Virus record (IMG/VR): IMGVR_UViG_3300015360_003300
Span: 1-64,000 of that record
DNA length: 64,000 bases
Direction: 5' to 3' (one strand)
DNA from: a virus
Part shown: piece after piece, positions 24,623 through 33,744 of the stretch
Numbering within the stretch: the first letter of the stretch is position 1
How the letters are laid out: the number at the start of each line of letters is the position of its first letter
Translations under genes and position numbers: made by a program
The notes under the pieces: generated by a model
What the model was told of the DNA's origin: nothing
Database searches by the model: none
Seen by the model: the letters and a program-made list of their open reading frames with translations, nothing else

Positions 24623-25708
24623 ATGAGTCTTTTACAGAGTCATAAATTTCTTATTGAAGGTGGTAAGGCGGCTGAAAAGTTGCTTCCACAGTTACAGAAA
24701 CATTCTAAAGTACCACTCACATATACAAAAATATCTCAAAAAGATATTGGTACCGTTTTTGACACTACGGTAGATGAAATTCTTAACACTCTTAAAGCTA
24801 ATAAACTTATTGCGCATGATTATCAACCTAAATATACATTAGGTTCAACTCGTTTGGCAGCTGATATAGCAGGAAAACCAGTATCTCGTTATGCACACGA
24901 GGATCCAAATATAGTAGCAGCTGCTACTATAGCCAAGAATGAATTTGGTGACTTGGATATAGATATTGAATTGATTAATAATAAAACTATGAAGGATGTA
25001 GTAGCAGTTATTTCTAAACTAGATCCAACTAGAATGGCAGTTAATGATGCTGGTATAGAAGCTAATGTTGCCGCCCGTATTAACGATAAAATTATTCAAA
25101 TTGATATTGTTAACATGGGTAATAATCGTCAACACATGGAATTTCAACAGTCTAGTAGTTATGTTGATACTGCACAGAATATTAAGGGAATTATCCATAA
25201 GATATTCATATCATGTATAGTACAGACTCTCCCGTTCACACAAGATGATAAGATTAAACTTGCAGACATAATTAAGAATCATTCAGATATTCAAAAGTGG
25301 ACATCAAAAGGATACATACTTACTAACATGGGTCGATTTCTCCTTGGACCAAAAGGACTTCGTATTGTAGTTGATATGGAGAAAGACGAAGTTAAAGGAC
25401 GTAAAACGATTGACCTTGAAGATACAAATCGTGTATCATCCGATGATCTTGATAAGCTTGCACAAGTCATCATGCAAGACAAATCGGTTACGAAAGATGT
25501 TATGTTTAGTGCTGTAAAAATGGCCGAGTTTGAACAACAAAAGCATCCCGAACGAGTTAAAGATATATGGTCTATGTTTGTTGATAAATTACAATATGCT
25601 ACACAAACTGGTGGAGTAGGTAATAAAGATGCTATAAATGCATTCAACGTTATCGGAAAACATCTTGGTATAAAACCAGAACTAATTCAAAAAGCTATTA
25701 AAGGATAA
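24623..25708 (+). CDS. Possible nucleotidyltransferase-fold protein
   Basis: In this 361-residue protein, L-G-S-T-R at 73-77, G-D-L-D-I-D-I-E at 109-116 and I-Q-I-D-I at 159-163 match the order of the polymerase-beta-type nucleotidyltransferase core (GS, DxD, third Asp), though the gap between GS and DxD is long. The second half is helical and uncharacterised. The N-terminus MSLLQSHKFLIE followed by Gly matches an L-x-E protease site. It lies 5 bases after the previous gene and 2 before the large fusion protein. The substrate is unknown and the fold assignment tentative. Confidence 0.6.
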   Translation: MSLLQSHKFLIEGGKAAEKLLPQLQKHSKVPLTYTKISQKDIGTVFDTTVDEILNTLKANKLIAHDYQPKYTLGSTRLAADIAGKPVSRYAHEDPNIVAAATIAKNEFGDLDIDIELINNKTMKDVVAVISKLDPTRMAVNDAGIEANVAARINDKIIQIDIVNMGNNRQHMEFQQSSSYVDTAQNIKGIIHKIFISCIVQTLPFTQDDKIKLADIIKNHSDIQKWTSKGYILTNMGRFLLGPKGLRIVVDMEKDEVKGRKTIDLEDTNRVSSDDLDKLAQVIMQDKSVTKDVMFSAVKMAEFEQQKHPERVKDIWSMFVDKLQYATQTGGVGNKDAINAFNVIGKHLGIKPELIQKAIKG

Positions 25709-25710
25709 TT

Positions 25711-28700
25711 ATGTCATTTAACGAATTTTATGATTCAACGATAAGCGAAAAGAAGTTGTCAATTCAACGTTTTAGTGGTTCTAATGAAATGTCAGACACT
25801 CAACTACTTAAGTTTCTTCATCAGTTACAAGGCATAGCCGCTAAAGGTACTATTGATTTAAGTACAAATGATAAAGTTTCTATGACAGAAAAGTTTGATG
25901 GTTCGCCCGCAAATTGGGGTCTTAACCCAGAATTCTTTATGGAATCTGCCAATTCTGGAGAAGTAACTTCGTCTAATATTGAAAAATTTAACAATCCATA
26001 TACAATTCATTTTTATAAAGCATTCAAGTTCTTATCTGAATACAAACCATTCCTTGATAGACTCAAAAAGGCACAAAGTTACGCTGATGAGCCTGTTAAG
26101 TTCACGTCAGAAATGTTTCCAGTATTAACACATAAAGGTAATGATTGTGGTGATTTTATTTTCTGTTCAACAAAATATAATAAGAGTAAGCTAGGTAACT
26201 CTGGTGCCTTTATGATATTTGATGTGAGTGTTAAACATGGAGATTCGTGGGTGGAAGCCAATGAAGATATTCACGAAATACTTATTGATATTGTACGTAC
26301 TCCCGAAGATCCTGAATGGAAGGTCTATTATGCTGATCGTGATGGTAAACTCAACGGTACTTTACAATTTGAATTCTCTGGAATCAATGATTGGATTTCT
26401 AGTCCAACGAAACTTGCATCATCTGTTGCTCTTTTAAAGAATAAAAACGATCCTAATACAAAGAACCTTAAGGATCTTATTCAAAAGATACGACCAGGAC
26501 TTCAACAGCAACTTGATGCATATGCTGAAAATACATCATCTAGTCTTGGTAATGCTACAGGCAAGTCTCCGATTGAAGGAGTGGTTCTAAAAGTTAACCT
26601 ACCCACGGGTCCAACGTTCATCAAAGGAACCTCACAAATATTTCATGATATAGCATCTGGTACATGGGGAACTCGCAAGGAACTTGGCGCAATTGAAAAG
26701 ACATTGACCGGTCAGTTCCTTAAAGATGTTATTGGTTTAAGAACAGATCAACCAGCTGCATTGAATAGAGCAATTGCAGAAATTGGTAAGACGTTTCAAA
26801 GTGATAAGCAAGGTGAAGAAAGAACTAATGTTTTTGTAGACGAGCTTCGTAAAAAATTACAAACTGATGGCTCATCAACGACAGATATTATTGCTCGTAC
26901 AAAAGCCAAGCAGTATCTTGATGTTGCTAATAAGCAACTTAATGATATTGAACAGAAATGGCAACAGACACTTACTACTGTAGATCCAGATACTATTGAT
27001 AAGACCGAAAATCAAATGGCTTATACAAAGGAAATGTTAAAGAAACTTCAAAGTCGCATAGTAGATACCGAATATATTGGTGATGCATATATGGTCTATT
27101 TGCTTCGGATGATCATCGGTAGGCGCATTGAAAATTATATCAATAACGACTCTAATGTCGGTGAAATTGATGAACTTAATAATAGTATTGGTGAAGAAGA
27201 ACTTAACGAACTTAATGTGACGGCTCTTACTACCAATCTTATAACAAAATTAAAAGATTTAATAGTTAAAAAACCACAACCACAACTTCCAAGCAAACGT
27301 CCAACTGATGATGATCTTAGTGATATAGATTTACAAATTCATCCATCTACACATGCAGTAAACGATATAGATTTCGCGAATATTCAAGACCAAGATCCAG
27401 AATGGAATCAAAAGGTAAAAGGTTACGTTGTAAAAATTCTAAAACTTAATAATATATCAGATGAAAGTATTAACAATTTATTAGTTAAGTTTGATAAAGA
27501 TCCTGATTCTGTTGCGAAAAGAGTATTAGATAAATTTGGCGGTAATTTACGAGATATTCGTGATCAACTACGCGGACATGATGAGACAGATAAAAATATA
27601 AGAGATGCAAAAAAAGGGAAATTGCGAGCATATTTACGCGGGGATACCGACGAATTAGACGAAGAAGCAAGTGAAGAATTCGACGAATATGAGATTCTTG
27701 ATGAGCGCAAATTTGAAAAAGTAAAAATGGCTCGTAATGTTCTTTCAAAACTAGGACATCCTAAAGCATATGATCGCAATGATGATGGTAAGTATATTCT
27801 TCGTTCCAAACATATTAAAAAGTTAATGAAAAAACTTAACTATATATTTAGTGATGAAAAATCGAGGTGGATTATGGATACACAAGAACCAATATCTAAA
27901 CCAGAAAAAACTTCTGTAGAGCCAATAATTACAGAACCGTCTGTTGATAAAACTCCAAATGTTATTACATCTGAAAAGAATGCTATAATTTGGATTGGTC
28001 GCGCTCAGCCTTGGCATAAGGGACATGATGTTCTTATACAAAAAGGACTTGAAAAACTTAAAGAAGTCGGTGCTAACATGATATTTATTATGCTTGTTAA
28101 AGGATCAATTACAAGTATGGATGTAAACAAGAATCCTATGGATTTTGATGCCCAAATAAAGTTAATTGGTGATGTATATGAGAAAGAACAAGCAGTTGAT
28201 ATTAGTAGCTTACCAGTAGCCACCGGATCAATTGTTGATATTCTTGTAACTGCATCAAAACAAGGAATTATTGTTAAGGGTTGGCTTGCTGGAAGTGATC
28301 GTATTGCTGGTTATCAGGAACAGTTTAAAACCTTCAAAACAGATAAATATAAAGCAGAATTTCAACAAAAAACTTCTCTTGCTGCGCAATATCCGCTTGA
28401 CGGTGATATCACATTTATTGATGTGGGACGTGAGGAAGAATCTACTCCTAAACCAACAACAAAAGACGCCAAAGAACTAGCTAATGCTGATAAAGTTGCT
28501 AAACATGATGCTATGGCAGTTAAAGCCAAATCAGTAGACACTCCAACAATTTCTACTGAACATATGAGTGGCTCGCTCGCAAGATCATTAGTTACTAAAC
28601 TTGACTTTGATCATTGGTTTAAAGAAGTATGTCCCCTAAAATATACTTCTTCAAAGTCTGCTAAGTTAGGATACCAAGAAACATATGATATACTTGGAGG

Positions 28701-28785
28701 GAAAGAAAAAAATGAAGTACTTGAGACATATTTTGAAACAAAATCACTTAGAGAAAGTTTATCAAATATATTCTTTAGAGAGTAA
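25711..28785 (+). CDS. Ligase-like nucleotidyltransferase fused to NMNAT-like domain (1024 aa)
   Basis: The N-terminal region has the covalent nucleotidyltransferase motifs of ATP ligases and capping enzymes: K61-F-D-G64 (motif I), S-E-M-F (~133), G-A-F-M-I-F-D-V (~165), E-G-V-V-L-K (289-294, motif IV) and F-I-K-G (303-306, motif V). A long charged helical middle (~380-740) follows. The C-terminal region (~750-1000) is HIGH-type: G-R-A-Q-P-W-H-K-G-H (~763-772) and a late S-G-S-L-A-R at the I-S-x-x-x-x-R position, as in nicotinamide-nucleotide adenylyltransferases. The start MSFNEFYDSTISE resembles a capsid-targeting peptide with an I-S-E site. Two NTP-using activities in one late protein is unusual. 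Confidence 0.75.
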   Translation: MSFNEFYDSTISEKKLSIQRFSGSNEMSDTQLLKFLHQLQGIAAKGTIDLSTNDKVSMTEKFDGSPANWGLNPEFFMESANSGEVTSSNIEKFNNPYTIHFYKAFKFLSEYKPFLDRLKKAQSYADEPVKFTSEMFPVLTHKGNDCGDFIFCSTKYNKSKLGNSGAFMIFDVSVKHGDSWVEANEDIHEILIDIVRTPEDPEWKVYYADRDGKLNGTLQFEFSGINDWISSPTKLASSVALLKNKNDPNTKNLKDLIQKIRPGLQQQLDAYAENTSSSLGNATGKSPIEGVVLKVNLPTGPTFIKGTSQIFHDIASGTWGTRKELGAIEKTLTGQFLKDVIGLRTDQPAALNRAIAEIGKTFQSDKQGEERTNVFVDELRKKLQTDGSSTTDIIARTKAKQYLDVANKQLNDIEQKWQQTLTTVDPDTIDKTENQMAYTKEMLKKLQSRIVDTEYIGDAYMVYLLRMIIGRRIENYINNDSNVGEIDELNNSIGEEELNELNVTALTTNLITKLKDLIVKKPQPQLPSKRPTDDDLSDIDLQIHPSTHAVNDIDFANIQDQDPEWNQKVKGYVVKILKLNNISDESINNLLVKFDKDPDSVAKRVLDKFGGNLRDIRDQLRGHDETDKNIRDAKKGKLRAYLRGDTDELDEEASEEFDEYEILDERKFEKVKMARNVLSKLGHPKAYDRNDDGKYILRSKHIKKLMKKLNYIFSDEKSRWIMDTQEPISKPEKTSVEPIITEPSVDKTPNVITSEKNAIIWIGRAQPWHKGHDVLIQKGLEKLKEVGANMIFIMLVKGSITSMDVNKNPMDFDAQIKLIGDVYEKEQAVDISSLPVATGSIVDILVTASKQGIIVKGWLAGSDRIAGYQEQFKTFKTDKYKAEFQQKTSLAAQYPLDGDITFIDVGREEESTPKPTTKDAKELANADKVAKHDAMAVKAKSVDTPTISTEHMSGSLARSLVTKLDFDHWFKEVCPLKYTSSKSAKLGYQETYDILGGKEKNEVLETYFETKSLRESLSNIFFRE

Positions 28786-28787
28786 AC

Positions 28788-28994
28788 ATGGCATTCATTA
28801 AGAAATTTAGAAACGGGAAGATAGTGGATTCAACTGTGTCTGCTCCTATACAACAGCCACTTCCAGTGCCTATACCTATACCGGTTCCCCAACCACCAAC
28901 ACCAACAGTGCCTCCACATCAAATTACATCACCTACACCACCATTACCGAAAGTAGTACCTCGGCGTGGTGGTTGTGGGTGTGGAAAGAAATAA
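28788..28994 (+). CDS. Small proline-rich protein with Cys-Gly tail
   Basis: This 68-residue protein starts 2 bases after the fusion gene and its stop overlaps or abuts the next start. Residues ~20-58 are alternating Pro/Val/Ile/Thr (PVPIPIPVPQPP and similar), extended and disordered; the C-terminus is R-R-G-G-C-G-C-G-K-K. No family recognised. The Cys pair could bind metal or form a disulfide. Confidence 0.65.
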   Translation: MAFIKKFRNGKIVDSTVSAPIQQPLPVPIPIPVPQPPTPTVPPHQITSPTPPLPKVVPRRGGCGCGKK

Positions 28995-28995
28995 T

Positions 28996-30270
28996 ATGAG
29001 TTTTTACAATTTTTTCTCAGAATCGTTAGCTCTTTCTGAAGCATCAAAGTTCAATGCTGGCGATGCTATGGAAGGCATTTTTGCTATTGGTGTGGCTTTA
29101 TATATTGCTGATGGTAAAATTAATAAAGATAAATTAAACACGATTCGTAAGCAAGTTATTATTTCTTCTAAAGAATCTTTCACACAAACTATAGATTCAA
29201 ACATTGCGGATGATGGGTGGATAGCTAACAAACTACCACACATTCAACCTGGTAATAAACTTGCGGTCAAAGTCATCATTAATTTAAAAGCAACTGCTAA
29301 AGATGCATTTGGTCCAAAATCAAAACAAATTCCTGATATTGAAAATACAATTCATCAGATGGTAAATCAGATTGCTAATACAAGTGCAATTAAGCGCATT
29401 GAAAAGTTCATTGTCCAAATTCTAACAAATCACACACCTGATAATGTAATATTCTATGTGGTGGCTGACGGTTCTCAAACAGGACAAACTGGCGACCAGA
29501 TTAAAGGTGATGTTATGTTGCGTGTTGAAGCAAAAACTAATACACCAATTCCCATCGATATAGAAAAATCTATTAAATTCTCTGTCAAGACTGACACATC
29601 AACAACATCTGGTCTTGGAATTTTTACTGGTGTACTTCGTATCGGAAACTTTTTTGGATTACCATTTACAAAAGGTCTTGAGAAAATGACTTCATTTCCT
29701 AGAGTTGGTGGGTCTGCGACTAATAAAGTCGTTGATATGATTAGGACTAGTTATCGAACGCAATCAGAAGACCCAAATCATCTTATATTTTATGTTCAAA
29801 GATACATAAATTTACAAAACAAAGTATATAATTTTAATCCATCAGATGATATACCAAATATAGATGTTGCTAAGCAAAAAGTTATGGAAGCTGGATGGGT
29901 TATTATTCATAGAGCAACAGAAGAACTTGAAAATCAACTTAAAGTAAAAGATGCTACATATGACTTTACAACCCGTACATTTAATTTTTTAGAAAAAGAA
30001 ATTTTTGGATCAGATGATGCTGAAGTTATTCGTTTGCTTCCCGGGTCAATAAGTGAAATTTCAAAAGAAGATTTTGCTGTGATTAAAAATAGATATATCA
30101 CAGAATTCGCAGTAGTGGGTGACGATATGAAGTTCATCGGTGTAGATAAAGAAACTAATAAACGCGATCTTTTATTTTCTCTTATTCCAGAAAATAGAAT
30201 AACTCCTTCAGAAACAGTATTTAGATTTGATGTCAAGCTTGGACCTATTTTTTACAAACAAGTAACATAA
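28996..30270 (+). CDS. Hypothetical late protein with candidate capsid-targeting N-terminus
   Basis: The ATG at 28996 is preferred over the in-frame ATG at 28966, which lies inside the preceding gene; the product is 424 residues. It starts MSFYNFFSESLALSE followed by Ala, an exact L-x-E site, and resembles the other N-termini of this block. The body alternates strands and helices with no motif I recognise; a Ser/Thr-rich segment (TDTSTTSGLG) lies near 205. It is the last gene of the block; the RNR promoter follows. Confidence 0.7.
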   Translation: MSFYNFFSESLALSEASKFNAGDAMEGIFAIGVALYIADGKINKDKLNTIRKQVIISSKESFTQTIDSNIADDGWIANKLPHIQPGNKLAVKVIINLKATAKDAFGPKSKQIPDIENTIHQMVNQIANTSAIKRIEKFIVQILTNHTPDNVIFYVVADGSQTGQTGDQIKGDVMLRVEAKTNTPIPIDIEKSIKFSVKTDTSTTSGLGIFTGVLRIGNFFGLPFTKGLEKMTSFPRVGGSATNKVVDMIRTSYRTQSEDPNHLIFYVQRYINLQNKVYNFNPSDDIPNIDVAKQKVMEAGWVIIHRATEELENQLKVKDATYDFTTRTFNFLEKEIFGSDDAEVIRLLPGSISEISKEDFAVIKNRYITEFAVVGDDMKFIGVDKETNKRDLLFSLIPENRITPSETVFRFDVKLGPIFYKQVT

Positions 30271-30292
30271 ATATCACGTTTTAAATAAACTA

Positions 30293-30320
30293 TTGAAGAT
30301 GTTATTAACTGATGTACAAT
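30293..30320 (+). promoter_or_regulatory. Probable promoter of the RNR gene
   Basis: TTGAAG (30293-30298) and TACAAT (30315-30320) are 16 bases apart. A GATAAATA variant of the late octamer (30334-30341) and aaggag (30361-30366) follow before the ATG at 30372. gatgtta/taacatc (30299-30331) could pair around the -10. Confidence 0.4.
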
Positions 30321-30371
30321 ATTAACATCAAGTGATAAATAACAATCACACAATTCATCCAAGGAGTTAGA

Positions 30372-32834
30372 ATGACATATACGTTTGAAGAATCTTTTAA
30401 AGCATCAACAGAATATTTTAGTGGTGACGAACTTGCAGCCAAAGTATTTTTAGATAAATATGCATTAAGAGATAATGAGGGTCTAATACACGAAAAGACC
30501 CCAACCGATATGTTTAAAAGAGTAGCAAGCGAATTTGCTCGTATTGAAAAGAAAAAGTTTAAAACTCCATTTGATGAACAGAAAATTTTTGACTTGATGG
30601 AAAACTTCAAATACATCATTCCACAAGGATCGCCTTTATTTGGTATAGGTAATAACTATCAATATGTTACTTTAAGTAATTGTTATCTACTTGATGTTCC
30701 CGAAGATTCGTATTCAAGTATCTTGCTTGTAGATCACCAATTAGTAAACATTTCTAAGCGTCGTGGCGGTGTTGGTATTGATTTGAGTAATTTACGTCCT
30801 ACTGGTTCTATGACACGCAATGCGGCACGCTCAAGTACTGGTATTACTAGTTGGATGGAACGGTACAGTAACTCTATTCGCGAAGTTGGTCAATCTGGTA
30901 GACGTGGTGCATTGATGTTAACACTATCAATACATCATCCAGATGTATTGAAGTTCGCTACTATAAAAAATGATCCAACAAAAGTTACAGGTGCAAATAT
31001 TTCACTACGTCTCACAAAAGAATTTATGACAGCAGTTGAAAACGATACCGAATACGAATTACGTTTTCCTGTTGATTATAAGGAAAAGGGTATTAAACCA
31101 AAAATTACAAAAATGATAAAAGCTACTGAAGTTTGGAAAGCAATTATTAACTCGGCTTGGATGCGAGCAGAACCAGGTCTACTTATGTGGGATAATGTGA
31201 CGGAGAATACACCCGCTGATTATTATGAAGAATATAAATCACGCGGTACTAACCCATGTTCTGAAATTAATTTAAGTCCTCTTGATAGTTGCCGTCTTAT
31301 GGTTTTAAATCTTTTCTCTTATGTTACCAATCCATTTACTGATAAATCAGAATTTAATTTCAGTTTATTTGCTGAACACACTAAGATTACTCAGCGTCTC
31401 ATGGACGACCTTGTAGATTTAGAATCGGAAAAGATTGAACAGATTATTGCTAAGATTAAGACTGATCCTGAGTCAGATGATATTAAGGGAGAAGAATTAA
31501 AACTTTGGTTACGTATTAAGAAAAATAATGATGAAGGACGACGTACAGGAACTGGAATCACCGCCCTTGGTGATACACTTGCTGCTCTTGGTATAAAGTA
31601 TGGAACGCCAGAATCTATTTTGATGACAGAACGTATCTATAAAGTTCTCAAACTTTCTGCATACGAATCATCTGTAGATATGGCAGAGGAACTTGGTAAG
31701 TTTAAAGTATATGATAATGAAAAGGAAAAGAATTGCCCATTCATCATGAGAATAGCCGAAGAATCCCCCCTACTCTATGAGAGAATGGTAAAAAGTGGTC
31801 GTCGTAATATTTCATTAACTACAACTGCGCCAGTTGGTTCAATTTCATTGATGACTAGAACATCATCGGGCGTGGAGCCTTTGTTTACTCTAGAAACATA
31901 TACTCGTCGTAAGAAAGTTAATCCGACTGACAAAAACTCCCGCGTTGACTTTACTGATGCAATGGGTGATAAGTGGCAGAACTATACTATCATGCATCCT
32001 AAAGCCCAAATGTGGACAGAAGTTACTGGTAATAGTGACTTGAGCCAGTCTCCTTGGGCTGGTGCAACATCAGCAGAAATTAACTGGACAGCTAGAGTAG
32101 AATTACAAGCTGCAGCACAGAAACATGTATGTCATGCTATTAGTAGTACTATTAATCTTCCAGAATCAGCAACCGAAGAGCAAATAGCATCTATTTATGA
32201 AACTGCTTTTAGAAGTGGGTGTAAGGGAATAACTGTGTATCGTGATAAGTGTCGTGATGGTGTCATGATTAAAAATGAAAAAGAAAAGAAACCAACGGAA
32301 GTAAAGATGGATGATGTCATAATTAAGACACATGCTCCTAAACGTCCTAAATCATTAAAGTGTGATGTTCACCATATAAAAGTGACTGGCCAGGAATATT
32401 TTGTAATAGTTGGTTTATGGAATGATGGTACTCCATATGAAATTTTTGCGGGTAAGAACGGACACTTACCAAAAGAAATTAAACACGGCGAAGTTATTAA
32501 ACAAAAACGTGGCGAGTATACATTCAATGATGAACATGGCGATAAAGCTGATAATATTTCAAAACACGTAACAGATGATCAAGAAGCAATAACTCGTATG
32601 TTATCTATGAATCTTCGCCATGGTTGTGATATTAGTTTTGCTGTACAACAACTTGAAAAAGTTAAAGGTCGTCTTGATGGATTCTCAAAGGCACTAGCTC
32701 GCGCACTTAAAAAGTATATACAAAACGGAACTAAAGTACATGGATCAGTATGTGTTGAGTGTGGGTCAACCAATATTGTTAGAGAAAATGGATGTTGTAT
32801 ATGTAAAGACTGCGGATATTCAACATGTGCATAA
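30372..32834 (+). CDS. nrdJ: Adenosylcobalamin-dependent (class II) ribonucleotide reductase
   Basis: This 820-residue monomeric-type RNR would reduce ribonucleotides to deoxyribonucleotides with B12. Cys104 and Cys307 fit the redox pair and Cys296 the thiyl radical: N294-P-C296-S-E298 and the 11-residue spacing of 296/307 match Lactobacillus leichmannii C408/C419. Also seen are S-N-C-Y-L-L-D, the R-R-G-x-G-I-D-L segment, and T-T-A-P-V-G-S-I-S (~489). The C-terminus has a C-x-x-C-G...C-x-x-C-G zinc-ribbon-like end (CVECGSTN and CKDCGYSTC). No class I nrdA/nrdB is in the window. AdoCbl would have to come from host or medium. Confidence 0.93.
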   Translation: MTYTFEESFKASTEYFSGDELAAKVFLDKYALRDNEGLIHEKTPTDMFKRVASEFARIEKKKFKTPFDEQKIFDLMENFKYIIPQGSPLFGIGNNYQYVTLSNCYLLDVPEDSYSSILLVDHQLVNISKRRGGVGIDLSNLRPTGSMTRNAARSSTGITSWMERYSNSIREVGQSGRRGALMLTLSIHHPDVLKFATIKNDPTKVTGANISLRLTKEFMTAVENDTEYELRFPVDYKEKGIKPKITKMIKATEVWKAIINSAWMRAEPGLLMWDNVTENTPADYYEEYKSRGTNPCSEINLSPLDSCRLMVLNLFSYVTNPFTDKSEFNFSLFAEHTKITQRLMDDLVDLESEKIEQIIAKIKTDPESDDIKGEELKLWLRIKKNNDEGRRTGTGITALGDTLAALGIKYGTPESILMTERIYKVLKLSAYESSVDMAEELGKFKVYDNEKEKNCPFIMRIAEESPLLYERMVKSGRRNISLTTTAPVGSISLMTRTSSGVEPLFTLETYTRRKKVNPTDKNSRVDFTDAMGDKWQNYTIMHPKAQMWTEVTGNSDLSQSPWAGATSAEINWTARVELQAAAQKHVCHAISSTINLPESATEEQIASIYETAFRSGCKGITVYRDKCRDGVMIKNEKEKKPTEVKMDDVIIKTHAPKRPKSLKCDVHHIKVTGQEYFVIVGLWNDGTPYEIFAGKNGHLPKEIKHGEVIKQKRGEYTFNDEHGDKADNISKHVTDDQEAITRMLSMNLRHGCDISFAVQQLEKVKGRLDGFSKALARALKKYIQNGTKVHGSVCVECGSTNIVRENGCCICKDCGYSTCA

Positions 32835-32844
32835 AAAACTTCTG

Positions 32845-32872
32845 ATAAATAGCTTTTAAAGGAGCTATTTAT
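32845..32872 (+). promoter_or_regulatory. Hairpin sequestering the patatin ribosome site and start
   Basis: ATAAATAGCT (32845-32854) is perfectly complementary to AGCTATTTAT (32863-32872), with an 8-base loop TTTAAAGG. The Shine-Dalgarno sequence aaaggag (32858-32864) and AUG at 32871-32873 lie in the loop and 3' arm. The 5' arm begins within GATAAATA (32844-32851), a one-base variant of the T4 late promoter; a transcript starting downstream would lack the 5' arm. T4 gene e uses this scheme. Confidence 0.55.
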
Positions 32873-33743
32873 GAGACTTTTATCATTAAACGGTGGCGGC
32901 AGTTGTGGTTACATGACTGCCGTCATCCTTAGTAAAATTGAAGAAGAAACCGGTAAATCCTCGGCAGAATTATTTGATTTGATTGCTGGGGTATCTACTG
33001 GATCTATTCTTGCGGCAGCCATCGGTAAAGGCATTCCAGCAAAAATGATAGCAAGTTTTTATAAAGAACTTGCTTCTGATATTTTTAAAAAGAAATGCTG
33101 GCTTCCTTGGAAAGCATGGTATAGTGCAGATAAACTTAATAAGATCACAAAAGAAATTATTGGGTATCAATATAATAGTTCAAAAACTAAGATTATGATT
33201 CATGCTGCCGCTATAAATGGTCCAGATGTATTTCGCCCAAAATTTTGGAAGTCTTGGGAAGAGTGTGATACAGTAATGGCTAATGAAATAGTTGTTGCAT
33301 CGTGTAGCGCACCAATATACTTTGCACCTAATAAAATAGGCTCTGATGTGTATATAGATGGTGGATTTGTTGCTAATAATCCATCTATGTGCGCTATAGT
33401 AGAAGCCTTACGGTTAAAACATGATCTTACAGAGATTTATAACCTTAATATTAACTGTGGTGAAACAAAAGGATTTGACAATGCACATAAACTTGTTAGT
33501 ATTATAAAATGGATACCTAATATATCCTCTTTACCAACCTTAGCAATTAAAACAGGAGAACGATCTGTTTCTTATCAAGCTCACCAACTTTTAGGCAATC
33601 GTCACCTTGTCATCGGCCCATCTATTGATTTACCAATGGATACCTTAGATTTTGATAAAATGAACAGAGAAGCTAACAGAGTTTGGAGCATAAACAAAGA
33701 AGTTATCCTCTACAACTTACAAATAAAGAAAGATTTGGTGTAA
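32871..33743 (+). CDS. Patatin-like phospholipase
   Basis: This 290-residue protein has G-G-G-S-C-G (8-13, oxyanion hole), nucleophile elbow G40-V-S42-T-G44 and catalytic Asp163 in D-G-G-F-V-A-N-N-P. Ser42 and Asp163 form the patatin dyad. It is shorter than bacterial effector patatins such as CapV but complete. No signal peptide or membrane segment is apparent, so it would act in the cytoplasm or on the inner membrane surface, releasing fatty acids from phospholipids. The lone gene with a sequestered ribosome site suggests timed expression, possibly in lysis or lipid remodelling; this is inference. Confidence 0.85.
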   Translation: MRLLSLNGGGSCGYMTAVILSKIEEETGKSSAELFDLIAGVSTGSILAAAIGKGIPAKMIASFYKELASDIFKKKCWLPWKAWYSADKLNKITKEIIGYQYNSSKTKIMIHAAAINGPDVFRPKFWKSWEECDTVMANEIVVASCSAPIYFAPNKIGSDVYIDGGFVANNPSMCAIVEALRLKHDLTEIYNLNINCGETKGFDNAHKLVSIIKWIPNISSLPTLAIKTGERSVSYQAHQLLGNRHLVIGPSIDLPMDTLDFDKMNREANRVWSINKEVILYNLQIKKDLV

Positions 33744-33744
33744 T

